The notes: generated by a model not told the origin, from the sequence alone. 64,000 nucleotides of DNA from Pantoea agglomerans (GCF_021397715.1 NZ_CP090207.1:1488001-1552000); one strand, 5' to 3'. Positions 1 through 9,977 are shown, numbered from the stretch's first letter. Numbers and translations: made by a program.

Positions 1-65
1 ATGCCGGAAAAAAGGGGGCGACTTTAACGCAGCTTTAACAGGGTAGCAAGCGCTCAGCGGCGGAT

Positions 66-3000
66 TTAACGGATGGCAAAAAAGCGCGCTTCAGCCAGTA
101 CGCTCAGCGGCTGACGTTCGGCCACCGCACTGCCCCAGACGCCGTCGACGTCCAGGCTGGCCAGCGCGGTCAGCACCGCCGGCACCGACACCGGACCGGC
201 CAGCAGGGCGATATTGCGCTGCGATGCCTGACCCTGAATGATGGTCAGCAGCATCTCATCCATCAGATTATTGTGTACATTGGTCACCAGTTCCGGCGCC
301 AGCACCAGACAATCGACCAGTTCATCGCTGAGCTGATTAAAGGCTTCAAGATTACGCCCGAACTGCTGTAATACGATGCGGCAGCCGCACTGACGCAGTT
401 GCAGCAGGGCGCTGTGCAGCTGTTCGCCCTGACTTAACACGCTGGCGGTCTGGAAGGCGAAGCCACAGCGGCTGTCGGTCAGGCCCGCTGCGTCAAAGCG
501 GCGACAAAGCTGCCGGACAAAATCCGCATCGCTGAGTGCCTGAGCATTCAGCGGCAGGATCACCGGGATGCCTTTTTCATTCAGCCCCTGCACGTCATGC
601 TGGAAAAAAGCATTGAGAATTTTATTGTCCAGCTGCCGCCGCAGCGCCTCATCGGGCAGGTTATTGCGCAGCAGGGTTTCATCCACCAGCAGGCCATCGG
701 GCGTCAACAGCTGTACGTCGAGAAGCCAGAGAAAGGCGGACTGTGGCGTTTTCGGCGGGGCAACCGCCCAGGCGGGCAGTTCAATCTGCAAGGAGTCGAT
801 CATCGCGGCATCCAGCCCCTGATGATTACCCGCCAGCGGCATCCGGTGCTGCTCATAGATCATGTAACGGCCACGTCCGCTGCGCTTGGCGTTATAACAG
901 GCGATATCCGCCTGCGACAGTACATCACTGCTCTGGCAGTTGTCGGGCGAAATCTGGGTGACACCGGCGCTGGCGCCAACATGATAGAGCCGCCCCAGCC
1001 ACTGAAAACGGTAATCGTTGACCGTGGCCACGATGCGCTGAATCACCTCGTGCGCCTGCTCAACCTGACAGTCAGGCATCAGCAAGGCAAACTCATCGCC
1101 ACCCAGCCGCGCCAGGAAGTCACTGCTGCGCAGATGATGCTGCATCAGGTCTGACAGTTCGCGTAACAGCGCATCGCCCGCGGCGTGACCGGCGCTGTCG
1201 TTGACCGCTTTAAACTTATCAAGATCGATAAACACCAGCACGTGCTGATGCTGATGTTCCGCCGCGTCGTACAGCAGACGTTTTAACTGGTGCTCAAAGC
1301 TGGCGCGGTTAGGCAAACCGGTCAGGGTGTCGTGCAGCGCACTGTAGCTCAGCCGCTTCATCAGTTTGCGCGACTCGCTGACATCCTGAATCACCATTAC
1401 CGCGCCCTGTTCCAGCCCGGCTTCTGAACGCAGCGGAGTGATGCTGTAATGAATGTCGATATGGCCGCCATCCGGGGTATGCAGCACCAGATCCTCGGCC
1501 AGATCGGGCGTAATCTTTTCGCGTGGCAACTGACACAGCAGCAGGTTTTCCACTTCCGGCCCGTTGCGGCCCTGAGTAATGTGCAGCAGTTCGCTGAGCG
1601 GTTTACCCGCCGCCTGTTCCTGCGTCCAGCCGCTCATCTTTTCCGCCACCGGATTCATAAAGGAGACCTGCATCGCCTGATTGGTGCTGATGACGGCCTC
1701 ACCGATGGAGCCAAGCGTGATCGCCATGCGCTCTTTCTCCTGAAACAGCGCCTCGTTCAGATTGCGTAATGGAGTGATGTCCTGGCAAATACCGAGCATC
1801 CGCTCAATTCGTCCCTCTTTACTGAGGATGCGGTTAGCCTGAGTGCGTATCCAGCGCTGACCGTCAGCGTTAACCACGCGGTACTCCATATGGAAAGCGC
1901 TGCGCAGTTCGATCGCCTGCTGTACCGTCAGGGCGGCATGTTCCCGATCGCCGGGATGCAGCAGATGCACCCACAAATCGTAACTGGGCGACTCATGAGA
2001 CGCCAGGCCAAACAGCGCATACATCCGTTTGTCCCATAACATCTCGCCGGTCAGCAGGTTCCATTCCCACACGCCGATTCCGCCCGCCTCATTGGCCAGC
2101 GTGATCCGCTCCATCAGCCGCCGGTTAACCTGTTCACTCTGTTTCAGCTCGGAGATATCGATGATCTGGGCAATCAGGTAGAGCGGCACATTGTCAGTAT
2201 CACGGACCAGCGACACCGTCAGCCGGGTCCAGACAATCTCACCGTCTTTGCGGAAGTAACGTTTTTCCATCGTGTAGGTGTAGATCTCGCCGCTGAGCAG
2301 TTTACTTAGCTGCTGCAGATCGTTGCTGAGATCATCAGGATGGGTGATCTGCTGAAAGGTGAGTCGTCTCAGTTCCTCTTCCGGATAGCCCAGCGTCTGG
2401 CAGAGCGAATGGTTGACCTGCAGCCAGCTGCCTTGTGGCGACACCAGCGCCATGCCGATTGCCGAGTACTCCATTGCGTGACGAAAACGGGTTTCGCTCT
2501 CGCTGATGTGATTTTTCTCGCGGCGAAACGCATCCATCACCAGCGACATGATATGGCTGGGGATCAGCACCAGCAGGAACGGCAGCCAGCTGGAGACCGG
2601 TCCCAGCGCACTGTTATTGTTCACCACGCTGACCAGGCTAAGCGCCAGCAGCATCGACATAAAACTGGCATTGATGAAGAACAGCACAAAAGCCTGCAGC
2701 TTAGGCAACCGGACGGCGCACCAGAACAGGATCACCACAATAAAGGTGAAGGGCCACGGCAGAAAGCGCAGAGCCAGATAACTGGCAATCAGCGTGACCG
2801 CCAGCGTCAGGAAAAATTCGGTCAGGCGCCTATCGCCTATCTGGCTGCGGCGTAGCGGCCACGGCAGCAGCAGCAACATCGGGCCCAGCACCAGCATCCC
2901 GATGATTTCGGAGATCACCCAGGTATAAAAGAAGGGGAACGAGGCGTGACCACTGACCTGCAGTACCCATAGCGCCATCAGCCCACCGAGCACCGGGGTT

Positions 3001-3455
3001 AACACGCCCACCGAAAGCACCAGCCGCGCCCAGTCATGCAGCGAACTGAGCGGTGCGCGCCGATCGAGTAATGCCCGCAGCAGGATACCGCCGAGGCCCG
3101 CCTGCAACAGATTGAGCAGGGCGAATTTAATATTCGACAGCGCCGGTCCGATGATTAAAGCGTTGGCACAGGCGGTACCGATGACACAGGTGGTCAGATA
3201 GAGCGGAAGCTGACGCGACGGACAGCGGAAAACCACCACCGTCATCACGGCGGTCGGAAACCATAGCGGCGAAATTTTACCGCTGACGACGATCAGTTCG
3301 AGGCAGAATAGCGTCAGAAAAAACACCAGGCAGCCGAGCAGAAGTGCGGGCAAAGCGTGCTTTTGCGGTCGGTTGTGCAGGGTGGGGATCTCAATGGTCA
3401 TGCAGACGTCCGGCAGGGCGCACGCATTCGCAACGGCGAAATATGCACCAGTCAT
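66..3455 (-). CDS. dgcE: Membrane diguanylate cyclase, DgcE/YegE type
   Basis: This is a predicted inner-membrane diguanylate cyclase making c-di-GMP from two GTP. The order seen is a hydrophobic MASE1-type sensor with many membrane segments (about residues 35-310), three PAS domains (about 320-440, 450-570 and 575-690), a GGDEF domain, and a C-terminal EAL-like domain of about 240 residues. The active-site loop RLGGDEFALL lies near residue 783, and the inhibitory-site motif RSSD sits five residues before GGDEF. I see no intact EAL motif, so phosphodiesterase activity is unlikely. Length (1129) is close to E. coli DgcE (about 1105). The start has GAAAGAGA just upstream; a second ATG 18 codons in (MTIEIPTL) is an alternative. 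The location before udk matches E. coli. Confidence 0.93.
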   Translation of the reverse strand: MTGAYFAVANACALPDVCMTIEIPTLHNRPQKHALPALLLGCLVFFLTLFCLELIVVSGKISPLWFPTAVMTVVVFRCPSRQLPLYLTTCVIGTACANALIIGPALSNIKFALLNLLQAGLGGILLRALLDRRAPLSSLHDWARLVLSVGVLTPVLGGLMALWVLQVSGHASFPFFYTWVISEIIGMLVLGPMLLLLPWPLRRSQIGDRRLTEFFLTLAVTLIASYLALRFLPWPFTFIVVILFWCAVRLPKLQAFVLFFINASFMSMLLALSLVSVVNNNSALGPVSSWLPFLLVLIPSHIMSLVMDAFRREKNHISESETRFRHAMEYSAIGMALVSPQGSWLQVNHSLCQTLGYPEEELRRLTFQQITHPDDLSNDLQQLSKLLSGEIYTYTMEKRYFRKDGEIVWTRLTVSLVRDTDNVPLYLIAQIIDISELKQSEQVNRRLMERITLANEAGGIGVWEWNLLTGEMLWDKRMYALFGLASHESPSYDLWVHLLHPGDREHAALTVQQAIELRSAFHMEYRVVNADGQRWIRTQANRILSKEGRIERMLGICQDITPLRNLNEALFQEKERMAITLGSIGEAVISTNQAMQVSFMNPVAEKMSGWTQEQAAGKPLSELLHITQGRNGPEVENLLLCQLPREKITPDLAEDLVLHTPDGGHIDIHYSITPLRSEAGLEQGAVMVIQDVSESRKLMKRLSYSALHDTLTGLPNRASFEHQLKRLLYDAAEHQHQHVLVFIDLDKFKAVNDSAGHAAGDALLRELSDLMQHHLRSSDFLARLGGDEFALLMPDCQVEQAHEVIQRIVATVNDYRFQWLGRLYHVGASAGVTQISPDNCQSSDVLSQADIACYNAKRSGRGRYMIYEQHRMPLAGNHQGLDAAMIDSLQIELPAWAVAPPKTPQSAFLWLLDVQLLTPDGLLVDETLLRNNLPDEALRRQLDNKILNAFFQHDVQGLNEKGIPVILPLNAQALSDADFVRQLCRRFDAAGLTDSRCGFAFQTASVLSQGEQLHSALLQLRQCGCRIVLQQFGRNLEAFNQLSDELVDCLVLAPELVTNVHNNLMDEMLLTIIQGQASQRNIALLAGPVSVPAVLTALASLDVDGVWGSAVAERQPLSVLAEARFFAIR

Positions 3456-3509
3456 TCTCTTTCAGCATGCTAGCACATTCAGCAAAGAAAAAAGGGGCGA
3501 AATCAAAGT

Positions 3510-3537
3510 TGCCCGTTATTCGACGAATTGACGGGCA
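3510..3537 (-). terminator. Probable terminator of the PAP2-like gene
   Basis: Arms TGCCCGT (3510-3516) and ACGGGCA (3531-3537) form a stem with further pairing inside (ATTCG/CGAAT). Read on the minus strand it lies just after the PAP2-like gene and is followed by a T-rich stretch (ACTTTGATTT). The T tract is short, so efficiency is uncertain. Confidence 0.45.
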
Positions 3538-3555
3538 TAGAAAGTTAACCTTTGA

Positions 3556-4170
3556 TTACTGTCGGAAAAGATCGGCGCGGGTATAGGGCTTTTCCATGCC
3601 GGCCAGGCTGGCGGAGAAACGTTCGAGGAACTGCTGGGTTGTCGCGACCCGACCATGACCTAACAGCACAAATGGCACTAACAGTGCGGCACCCACCTGA
3701 GGCCAGCTGAACCCTTTGAGGGCGGTACGCCGCTGGGAAATCAGGAACGCCGTACTCAGGGTAAAGCCGAGCAGCAAGCCGGTCGCCACTTCACTTTTCG
3801 AGTGCGCATGGATCACCAGACGAGAGAAGCCCACCATCAGCGGGATCATATAGCCGACGCCAATGGCGAAGCCGCGCCATAAGGCGGACCAGCGGCCTGA
3901 AATCAGCCACAGCATCACCGGCCAGAGCGTCGCAGACATCGCGCTGTGACCGCTGAAGCCGGTAAAATTAAAGCGCGCACTGCCAATACCAAAGCCGAGA
4001 AACAGAATTTTTGACAGGCTCACCAGCAGTCCGGCCAGGCCAAAGGCGACAACCCAGTAGAGCACCGTACGGCGGTTATCGCTTTTCCACGGCAAAATCA
4101 GCGCAATAATTACCGCTGTTGGAATCAACAGCATGCTGTCGCCAAAATAGGTCAAGGTCTTCCAGAGCAT
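3556..4170 (-). CDS. PAP2-family membrane phosphatase-like protein
   Basis: A small, very hydrophobic protein of 204 residues with about five or six membrane segments. It carries type-2 phosphatidic acid phosphatase signatures: FSGHSAMSA around residue 90 (family PSGH) and SRLVIHAHSKSE around residue 130 (family SRxxxxxHxxxD). Two departures are visible: Phe replaces Pro in PSGH and Glu replaces the usual final Asp. The His residues remain, so hydrolysis of a lipid phosphate or pyrophosphate (for example an undecaprenyl pyrophosphate recycling role) is possible but not shown. It lies alone between dgcE and udk; E. coli has no gene at this point. Start ATG at 4170; a terminator-like hairpin follows. 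Confidence 0.75.
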   Translation of the reverse strand: MLWKTLTYFGDSMLLIPTAVIIALILPWKSDNRRTVLYWVVAFGLAGLLVSLSKILFLGFGIGSARFNFTGFSGHSAMSATLWPVMLWLISGRWSALWRGFAIGVGYMIPLMVGFSRLVIHAHSKSEVATGLLLGFTLSTAFLISQRRTALKGFSWPQVGAALLVPFVLLGHGRVATTQQFLERFSASLAGMEKPYTRADLFRQ

Positions 4171-4349
4171 ACAACTCCTGATAGGATCGTTCGTTCGCGC
4201 CGGGCAGCCACGCGTTCAGCGCACCGCACCGGCGAATTTATCTGTATTACAGTCTGACCTTAGTTTATCGGTGAAATGAGTGGCGTCCAAAGGAGAAAGT
4301 CTGAAAAGTCACGGACGCCATTTCTCTGGCATCAAAACGCCGAAATCCC

Positions 4350-4355
4350 TATACT
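4350..4355 (+). promoter_or_regulatory. Possible udk promoter -10 element
   Basis: TATACT lies about 90 bases before udk and matches the sigma-70 -10 consensus well. I see only a poor -35 (TGGCAT, 17 bases upstream). This is the best promoter-like site in the 277-base gap between the divergent PAP2-like gene and udk. Confidence 0.3.
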
Positions 4356-4447
4356 TAGCGCGAACACACCCTCTCCATTTCGGCCCGTCATCTGGATGCG
4401 TAATGCGTGACCAGTGGCAGGCTCCAGTTATCAGGTCTTAAAAAAGT

Positions 4448-5089
4448 ATGACTGACAAGTCTCATCAGTGCGTGATTGTAGGCATTGCCGGCGCTTCCGC
4501 ATCCGGTAAAAGTTTAATTGCCAGCACGCTCTATCGTGAAATCCGTGATCAGGTAGGTGACGAGCATATCGGGGTTATCCCGGAAGATGCTTATTACAAA
4601 GATCAAAGTCACCTCACCATGGAAGAGAGGGTTAAAACCAATTATGACCATCCGAGTGCGATGGATCATGATTTGCTGTTACAGCATTTACAGGCGGTCA
4701 AAGCCGGTCAGGACATTGAGCTGCCGGTCTACAGTTATGTAGAGCACACCCGCACCGCAGAAACGCTGCACCTGAAGCCAAAAAAGGTGATTATCCTTGA
4801 AGGCATTCTGCTGCTGACCGACGCGCGCCTGCGCCAGGAACTGAATTTTTCGATTTTCGTCGATACGCCGCTCGATATCTGCCTGATGCGCCGCATGAAG
4901 CGTGACGTCAATGAGCGTGGCCGTTCGATGGACTCGGTGATGAGCCAGTATCAGAAAACGGTTCGCCCGATGTTCCTGCAGTTCATTGAGCCGTCAAAAC
5001 AGTACGCCGATATCATTGTGCCGCGCGGCGGGAAAAACCGTATTGCCATCGATATCCTGAAAGCCAAAATTAATCAGTTCTTTGAATAA
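4448..5089 (+). CDS. udk: Uridine kinase
   Basis: Cytosolic uridine/cytidine kinase of pyrimidine salvage, phosphorylating uridine or cytidine with ATP or GTP to UMP or CMP. The P-loop GASASGKS is at residues 15-22. The nucleoside-binding stretch with YYKDQSH and [10 protein letters not shown] follows, as does the conserved [13 protein letters not shown] segment. The 213 residues match E. coli Udk in length and align closely from end to end. The gene is followed by dcd after an 83-base gap and then asmA, the usual enterobacterial order, so a short udk-dcd-asmA transcription unit is likely. Confidence 0.98.
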   Translation: MTDKSHQCVIVGIAGASASGKSLIASTLYREIRDQVGDEHIGVIPEDAYYKDQSHLTMEERVKTNYDHPSAMDHDLLLQHLQAVKAGQDIELPVYSYVEHTRTAETLHLKPKKVIILEGILLLTDARLRQELNFSIFVDTPLDICLMRRMKRDVNERGRSMDSVMSQYQKTVRPMFLQFIEPSKQYADIIVPRGGKNRIAIDILKAKINQFFE

Positions 5090-5172
5090 TTCACATCTGT
5101 CCGGATAGGACGCGAACCGGCGGCACGCAGTCTGGCGCCTGTTCGCTACACTTACGTCATGGAGTTAGCGCA

Positions 5173-5754
5173 ATGAGATTATGCGACCGCGATATTGAAG
5201 CCTGGCTGGATAATGGCAAGCTGGCCATTGAGCCGCGTCCGCCGGTTGAGCGGATTAATGGCGCCACGGTCGATGTGCGGCTGGGCAACCAGTTCCGCAC
5301 CTTTAGCGGCCATACCGCAGCTTATATCGATCTGAGTGGACCGAAACATGAAGTCAGCGCGGCGCTGGATCGGGTGATGAGCGATGAAATCGTGCTGCCG
5401 GATGGTGAAGCCTTTTTCCTGCATCCCGGTGAACTGGCGCTGGCGGTGACGCTGGAGTCAGTGACGCTGCCGGACGATCTGGTCGGCTGGCTGGATGGCC
5501 GCTCCTCCCTGGCGCGACTCGGGCTGATGGTGCACGTAACGGCGCACCGCATCGATCCTGGCTGGCAGGGGCGCATCGTGCTGGAGTTCTATAACTCCGG
5601 TAAACTGCCGCTGGCTCTGCGCCCTGGCATGTTAATCGGCGCGCTGAGCTTCGAGCCTCTTTCCGGCCCGGCTGCCCGTCCTTATAATCGGCGTGAAGAT
5701 GCAAAATATCGTGGTCAGCAGGGTGCTGACGCCAGCCGTATTGATAAAGACTGA
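5173..5754 (+). CDS. dcd: dCTP deaminase
   Basis: Deaminates dCTP to dUTP, the main source of dUMP for thymidylate synthesis in enterobacteria. The 193-residue length is that of E. coli Dcd. The start [12 protein letters not shown], the substrate loop with [10 protein letters not shown] and the catalytic block [15 protein letters not shown] (containing the conserved Glu) are all present. ATG at 5173 is preceded by GGAGTTAGCGCA, a good ribosome site. The gene sits between udk and asmA, 15 bases before asmA, indicating cotranscription. Confidence 0.98.
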   Translation: MRLCDRDIEAWLDNGKLAIEPRPPVERINGATVDVRLGNQFRTFSGHTAAYIDLSGPKHEVSAALDRVMSDEIVLPDGEAFFLHPGELALAVTLESVTLPDDLVGWLDGRSSLARLGLMVHVTAHRIDPGWQGRIVLEFYNSGKLPLALRPGMLIGALSFEPLSGPAARPYNRREDAKYRGQQGADASRIDKD

Positions 5755-5769
5755 TTTACTGAGGATGTA

Positions 5770-7593
5770 ATGAAGAGAGTGATAACCACGCTGGCCATCC
5801 TGTTAGTGGTGGTCGTAGCGGGAATGACCGCACTGGTGCTGCTGGTAAATCCCAACGACTTTCGTGCCTATATGGTGCAACAGGTTGAACAACGCAGTGG
5901 TTATCAGCTTCAGGTCAGCGGCGATCTGCGCTGGCACGTCTGGCCGCAGCTGAGCATTCTCGCGGGCCGCATGAGCCTGACCGCGCCCGGAGCCAGCCAG
6001 CCGATGGTGACGGCTGACAATATGCGGCTGGATGTCGATCTCTGGCCGTTGCTGTCGCATCAGCTTAGCGTCAGCCAGGTGATGCTGAAAAATGCTGTGG
6101 TGCGGGTCACGCCCGACAGCGCGGCGCAACCGGCAAAAAACGCCCCTCAGGGACCGCGTGATGCGGAGCCTTCTTCGCCTGCAACCGGCTGGTCATTTGA
6201 TATCGGCCAGCTGCGGGTGGCCGACAGTCTGCTGATCTGGCAACAGCCGGGTGGCGACGAATATAACTTCCGCAACTTCAATCTTAACCTGGAGCAGGAT
6301 GCGCGTAAGCAGGCGCAGCTGACGCTCAGCACCAGCCTGACGCGCAATCAGCGCACCGCCGTGGTCAGCCTCAATGCTCAGCTGGATGCCGCGCAATATC
6401 CGCATCGCCTCTCGGGCCAGATCGCGCAGCTCGATTACAACGTATCCGGCGCTGATCTGCCGGCGCAGGGAATAAAAGGCACGCTGAGCCTGCAGGCGGA
6501 CTGGAACGCCGACAGCCAGCAGTTCGCCCTGAACCATCTGCAGTTAACCGCCAACGACAGCGCGATGACCGGTCAGGCCGAGGGCCGGCTGGCACTGCCG
6601 CAGCGGCTGGCGCTTACGCTCAATGCCAGCACCCTGAATCTGGATAATTTACTGGCCAATTCTCCGGTTGCGGCTGCGCCAGGCGCGCAGCGGGCAACGG
6701 TGGCTCGCTCGCCGGTGATTGCCCAGCCGCGTGAGAAAAGTAACGCCGATTCCCCGCTCAATACTCTTGATCTGGCATTAAAGGTGCAGGCTGAGAATGC
6801 GGTCTGGCGCGGACTGCCGCTGACCGGCCTGACGATCGACGCCACTAACCAGGGCGGATTAATGACGATTAACACCCTGAAAGGCAATCTGGGTCAGGGG
6901 AGTTTTTCGATTCCGGGCAGCATCGATATCCGCCAGCCGCTGACCCACGTCAGCCTGCAACCTCAGCTCAATGCGATTGCTATTCAGCCATTGCTGAAAG
7001 CCTTTGAACTGCCGGAAAGTCTGCAGGGCGCAGTGAGTCTGAGCGGTAATCTGGCCGGTGACACGCTGAGCGTGGATGAGGCGAAGCGCAGCTGGCAGGG
7101 CAGGGCGGTAATCAGCGCCACGCAACTGCAGCTAGCGCAGATCAATCTGCAACAGATGGTGCGTCGGGCAGTGGCGCGGGTGAGCAATCGTGTCACCAGC
7201 GACGACCAGCCGGATCAGGGCATCGATCAGATCAGCGGTCAGGTGGCACTGAACCGCGGCGTGCTCAGCTTCAGCCAGCTCAGCGGTAACGGTCAGCAGC
7301 TGGCGCTGCAGGGTGACGGTAAAGTGAATATGGTCGAGCAGCAGCTCGACGTGACGCTGGGACTGAAAATCAGCGGCTGGCAAGGCGACGAGGAGCTGGT
7401 GGCGGCGCTTGCCGATCAGGCGATCCCGCTACGGATGTATGGCAGCTGGAACGATCTGCAATATTCATTACCGGTGGATGCGGTGTTGCGGGAACGGCTG
7501 CAGAATGAGGCGAAATCACGGTTAGATAAGTGGATCGATCGTCAGCAGGATAGCGACAATAAACAGAATATGCAGAAACTGCTGCGCCCGTAA
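5770..7593 (+). CDS. asmA: AsmA outer-membrane assembly factor
   Basis: AsmA belongs to the AsmA-like repeating beta-groove family linked to phospholipid/LPS homeostasis and outer-membrane protein assembly. One N-terminal membrane anchor (about residues 5-27, rich in Leu and Val) precedes a large periplasmic part. The AsmA N-terminal domain covers roughly residues 1-200, and the C-terminal AsmA_2-like part (about 380-590) includes the conserved stretch with GVLSFSQLSGNGQQLAL. The 607 residues match the family (E. coli 617). A spacer of 16 bases from dcd suggests cotranscription. Its stop codon forms the loop of a perfect 10-bp hairpin facing the convergent yegH. Confidence 0.95.
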   Translation: MKRVITTLAILLVVVVAGMTALVLLVNPNDFRAYMVQQVEQRSGYQLQVSGDLRWHVWPQLSILAGRMSLTAPGASQPMVTADNMRLDVDLWPLLSHQLSVSQVMLKNAVVRVTPDSAAQPAKNAPQGPRDAEPSSPATGWSFDIGQLRVADSLLIWQQPGGDEYNFRNFNLNLEQDARKQAQLTLSTSLTRNQRTAVVSLNAQLDAAQYPHRLSGQIAQLDYNVSGADLPAQGIKGTLSLQADWNADSQQFALNHLQLTANDSAMTGQAEGRLALPQRLALTLNASTLNLDNLLANSPVAAAPGAQRATVARSPVIAQPREKSNADSPLNTLDLALKVQAENAVWRGLPLTGLTIDATNQGGLMTINTLKGNLGQGSFSIPGSIDIRQPLTHVSLQPQLNAIAIQPLLKAFELPESLQGAVSLSGNLAGDTLSVDEAKRSWQGRAVISATQLQLAQINLQQMVRRAVARVSNRVTSDDQPDQGIDQISGQVALNRGVLSFSQLSGNGQQLALQGDGKVNMVEQQLDVTLGLKISGWQGDEELVAALADQAIPLRMYGSWNDLQYSLPVDAVLRERLQNEAKSRLDKWIDRQQDSDNKQNMQKLLRP

Positions 7594-7603
7594 CGGGCGC
7601 AGC
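7581..7603. terminator. Hairpin between convergent asmA and yegH
   Basis: Perfect 10-bp inverted repeat, GCTGCGCCCG and CGGGCGCAGC, with the asmA stop codon TAA as its 3-base loop. It separates two convergent genes only 13 bases apart. No clear T-run follows on either strand, so it may be a transcript-end stabiliser rather than a full intrinsic terminator. Confidence 0.4.
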
Positions 7604-7606
7604 GGG

Positions 7607-9178
7607 TTACACCTCGTAATCGATCGCCGGTTGTTGCAGGATCTCAACTTTCTGCACCCGGTGATTTTCTACCTGCAGCGTCCGCAACAGATAATCACCC
7701 ATCTGCACCTCTTCACCCTCCTGCGGAATATGCTGCAACCGATCCATCAGTAATCCCGCCAGCGTATGATAATCACGCTGCTCTTCCAGCGGCAATTTCA
7801 CATACAGCGCCAGGTCATCCAGCGGCATATGGCCGTTAGCGATCCAGTGCCGCTCGCCCTTGATCTGAATATCGTAACGGGCATCAATCTCGCCCGCTTC
7901 ATTCGGCAGGTTACCGGCGATGGTTTCCATCACATCGCTGAGAGTCACTACGCCCTCAACCGACCCAAACTCATCGACTACAAAGGCAAAATGGGTATGG
8001 GCCTGGCGAAACTGTTCCAGCGCCTGCAACAGCGTTAAACGTTCAGGGAATACCAGCGGCTGGCGAATCAGCGCCCGCAAATCCAGCGAATGATGATGCA
8101 GCGACTGGTGCAGCAGGTCGATAACGTGCACCACGCCGAGCGGCTCGCTGGAATGCTCGGTAATCAGAATACGGGTATGCTGGTTGCGGTCGAGCCGCGC
8201 CATGATCTCCGCCGGGTCCTCACTGAGATCGATATGCTCGACGTCATGCCGCGAGGTCATAATGCTGTTAACGTGGCGCTGGCCCAGTCCCAGCACGCGG
8301 GCAATCATCACCCGTTCCTGGCGGTTAAACAGCATATTGGCGTTACTGTCGGCAATCAGCGAGGAGGTTTTCGCATCCAGTTCTGCCGGTTCCGCTTCTC
8401 CGCGCAGCAGGCGCAGCACCGCCTCGGCGGTACGCTGACGTAACGGCCGGCCAGCCGACAACACCCGCCGGCGATTATACTGCGCCAGCTGGTTCAGCGC
8501 CTCAATCAGCACCGAGAAGCCGATCGCCGCATAGAGGTAGCCTTTAGGAATCGCGAAGCCAAAGCCTTCCGCCACCAGGCTGAAGCCAATCATCAATAAA
8601 AAACTCAGGCAGAGGATCACGATGGTCGGATGGCTGTTCACAAAGCGGGTCAGGGGCTTGCTGGCCAGCAGCATCAGCAGAATGGCAATGGTGACTGCAA
8701 TCATCATTACCGGCAGATCATTGACCATTCCGACCGCAGTAATCACCGCATCCAGCGAGAAAATCGCGTCCAGCACCACGATTTGTGCGACCACTGGCCA
8801 GAATTTAGCGCCGCCTTTTTGTTGACCGGCCTCATCATCGTGCCCTTCAAGGCGGCTATTCAGCTCGGTTGTGGCCTTAAAAAGCAGGAAAATCCCGCCT
8901 GACAGCAGCAACAGATCGCGCGCACTAAAGGCGTGACCCGCCAGTGTGAGCCACGGTTGGGTCAGGGTAACCAGCCAGGAAAGCGAGGCCAGCAGTAATA
9001 AGCGGCACAGCAACGCCAGCAGCAGGCCAATCACCCTGGCCCGGTCGCGCAGTGCCGCAGGCAGCTTCTCAACCAGAATGGCGATGAACACCAGATTATC
9101 AATACCCAGCACCAGTTCCAGAACGATTAGCGTCACTAATCCTGCCCAAAGCGACGGGTCTGCAATTACCTCCAGCAT
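7607..9178 (-). CDS. yegH: TerC-family membrane protein with CBS pair and CorC/HlyC domain
   Basis: Predicted inner-membrane protein of the YegH/YoaE type. Residues 1 to about 240 form a TerC-like domain with about seven membrane segments, including the acidic patches [10 protein letters not shown] and [13 protein letters not shown] pair of CBS domains follows (about 300-425), then a C-terminal CorC/HlyC transporter-associated domain (about 435-520). The 523 residues match E. coli YegH. The transport role is not firmly established; metal-ion handling is the usual proposal. The position between asmA and the exopolysaccharide locus is exactly that of E. coli yegH. Confidence 0.93.
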   Translation of the reverse strand: MLEVIADPSLWAGLVTLIVLELVLGIDNLVFIAILVEKLPAALRDRARVIGLLLALLCRLLLLASLSWLVTLTQPWLTLAGHAFSARDLLLLSGGIFLLFKATTELNSRLEGHDDEAGQQKGGAKFWPVVAQIVVLDAIFSLDAVITAVGMVNDLPVMMIAVTIAILLMLLASKPLTRFVNSHPTIVILCLSFLLMIGFSLVAEGFGFAIPKGYLYAAIGFSVLIEALNQLAQYNRRRVLSAGRPLRQRTAEAVLRLLRGEAEPAELDAKTSSLIADSNANMLFNRQERVMIARVLGLGQRHVNSIMTSRHDVEHIDLSEDPAEIMARLDRNQHTRILITEHSSEPLGVVHVIDLLHQSLHHHSLDLRALIRQPLVFPERLTLLQALEQFRQAHTHFAFVVDEFGSVEGVVTLSDVMETIAGNLPNEAGEIDARYDIQIKGERHWIANGHMPLDDLALYVKLPLEEQRDYHTLAGLLMDRLQHIPQEGEEVQMGDYLLRTLQVENHRVQKVEILQQPAIDYEV

Positions 9179-9401
9179 GAGGGGTTCACCTGAATGTCAT
9201 TAATTGAGTTTTGTCTGATGATAGTGGAGTGTCTCGCTGGCTACAAATGCCGGTGCAGGTGGAAAATCGTCTTACCAGAGAAATTAACAGTAATTAATCT
9301 CTCTCTACATTCATGACCATTTGATTAAATCGGCAGAGAGTTTTGCATAAGAAGTGGCACAGAAGCATTGCTGAATGCGCGATATCTTGCTGCGCTGCTT
9401 A

Positions 9402-9414
9402 TGCGATTTATCCT
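9402..9414 (+). promoter_or_regulatory. Candidate RcsAB box
   Basis: TGCGATTTATCCT matches 10 of 13 positions of the published RcsAB consensus TRVGAAWAWTSYG. Its location about 565-575 bases upstream of the amsG start is close to the -555 to -533 site known for E. amylovora amsG. It implies control of exopolysaccharide synthesis by the Rcs phosphorelay. Three mismatches keep confidence moderate. Confidence 0.45.
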
Positions 9415-9711
9415 AATGGTGACATGGCATTAATCTGAATTATGAAAAAAGGATTGCACTTCGATTGCATGACGAGGAGGGCGCCATTACTAATGGCTGG
9501 TAGTCTTTTTCCTAAAATAGTACAGGGATGGCGGGGCCTACTTGTAAACAAGCCAGTAATAACTAGTATAGCAACGAGTTTGCAAAAGTCTGCGCCAAAG
9601 TCGTAATTCGCGTGACCAATCGACGTCAAATGTTATGAATTGTGATCTCGTCCGATAACTACTGCATTAAGCGCCAATACGACGCCCCGTGCAGAGCAAT
9701 ATGAATGATGA

Positions 9712-9749
9712 CAGCGGTATTGGCAGCGACAGCCAAGGGCGGTAGCGTG
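9712..9749 (+). promoter_or_regulatory. JUMPStart with ops element (exopolysaccharide operon)
   Basis: The block ends in AGCCAAGGGCGGTAGCGTG, containing the ops element GGCGGTAGCGTG at 9738-9749. JUMPStart/ops recruits the antiterminator RfaH to paused RNA polymerase in long surface-polysaccharide operons. It sits about 230 bases before the amsG start, within the transcribed leader. A near-identical copy occurs before manC. Confidence 0.9.
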
Positions 9750-9977
9750 CCTGAATCGCGTTTATCGTTTATTAAATGACCGCTGTTACGGTCGATTAAA
9801 GTCAGAGTAATCTGTTGGAATTAATCACAATAATGCTGGATTTATGGTTAAGATCGTTGGCGTAAAGGCCGCAGGAGCTCCCCTCAGAAACGGCTCAGTC
9901 CTGAGAATTTATACCGCTCAATAAATATACAGGCGAGAGACGTGGCGGGTTTAAGGAAATAAAATAAAGAGTTAAAT

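Larger units (their letters stand above)
9179..9977 (+). other. Long untranslated leader/regulatory region before the exopolysaccharide operon
   Basis: About 800 bases with no convincing coding sequence. It is AT-rich compared with the flanking genes. It contains a candidate RcsAB box near 9402 and a JUMPStart/ops element ending at 9749. The spacing fits what is described for amsG of E. amylovora, where an RcsAB site lies more than 500 bases before the start codon. The transcription start cannot be assigned by eye. Confidence 0.6.

Noticed and set aside
9408..9629. A 73-residue minus-strand frame in the exopolysaccharide leader
   Set aside because: It lies across the candidate RcsAB region, has no good start context and no family resemblance.
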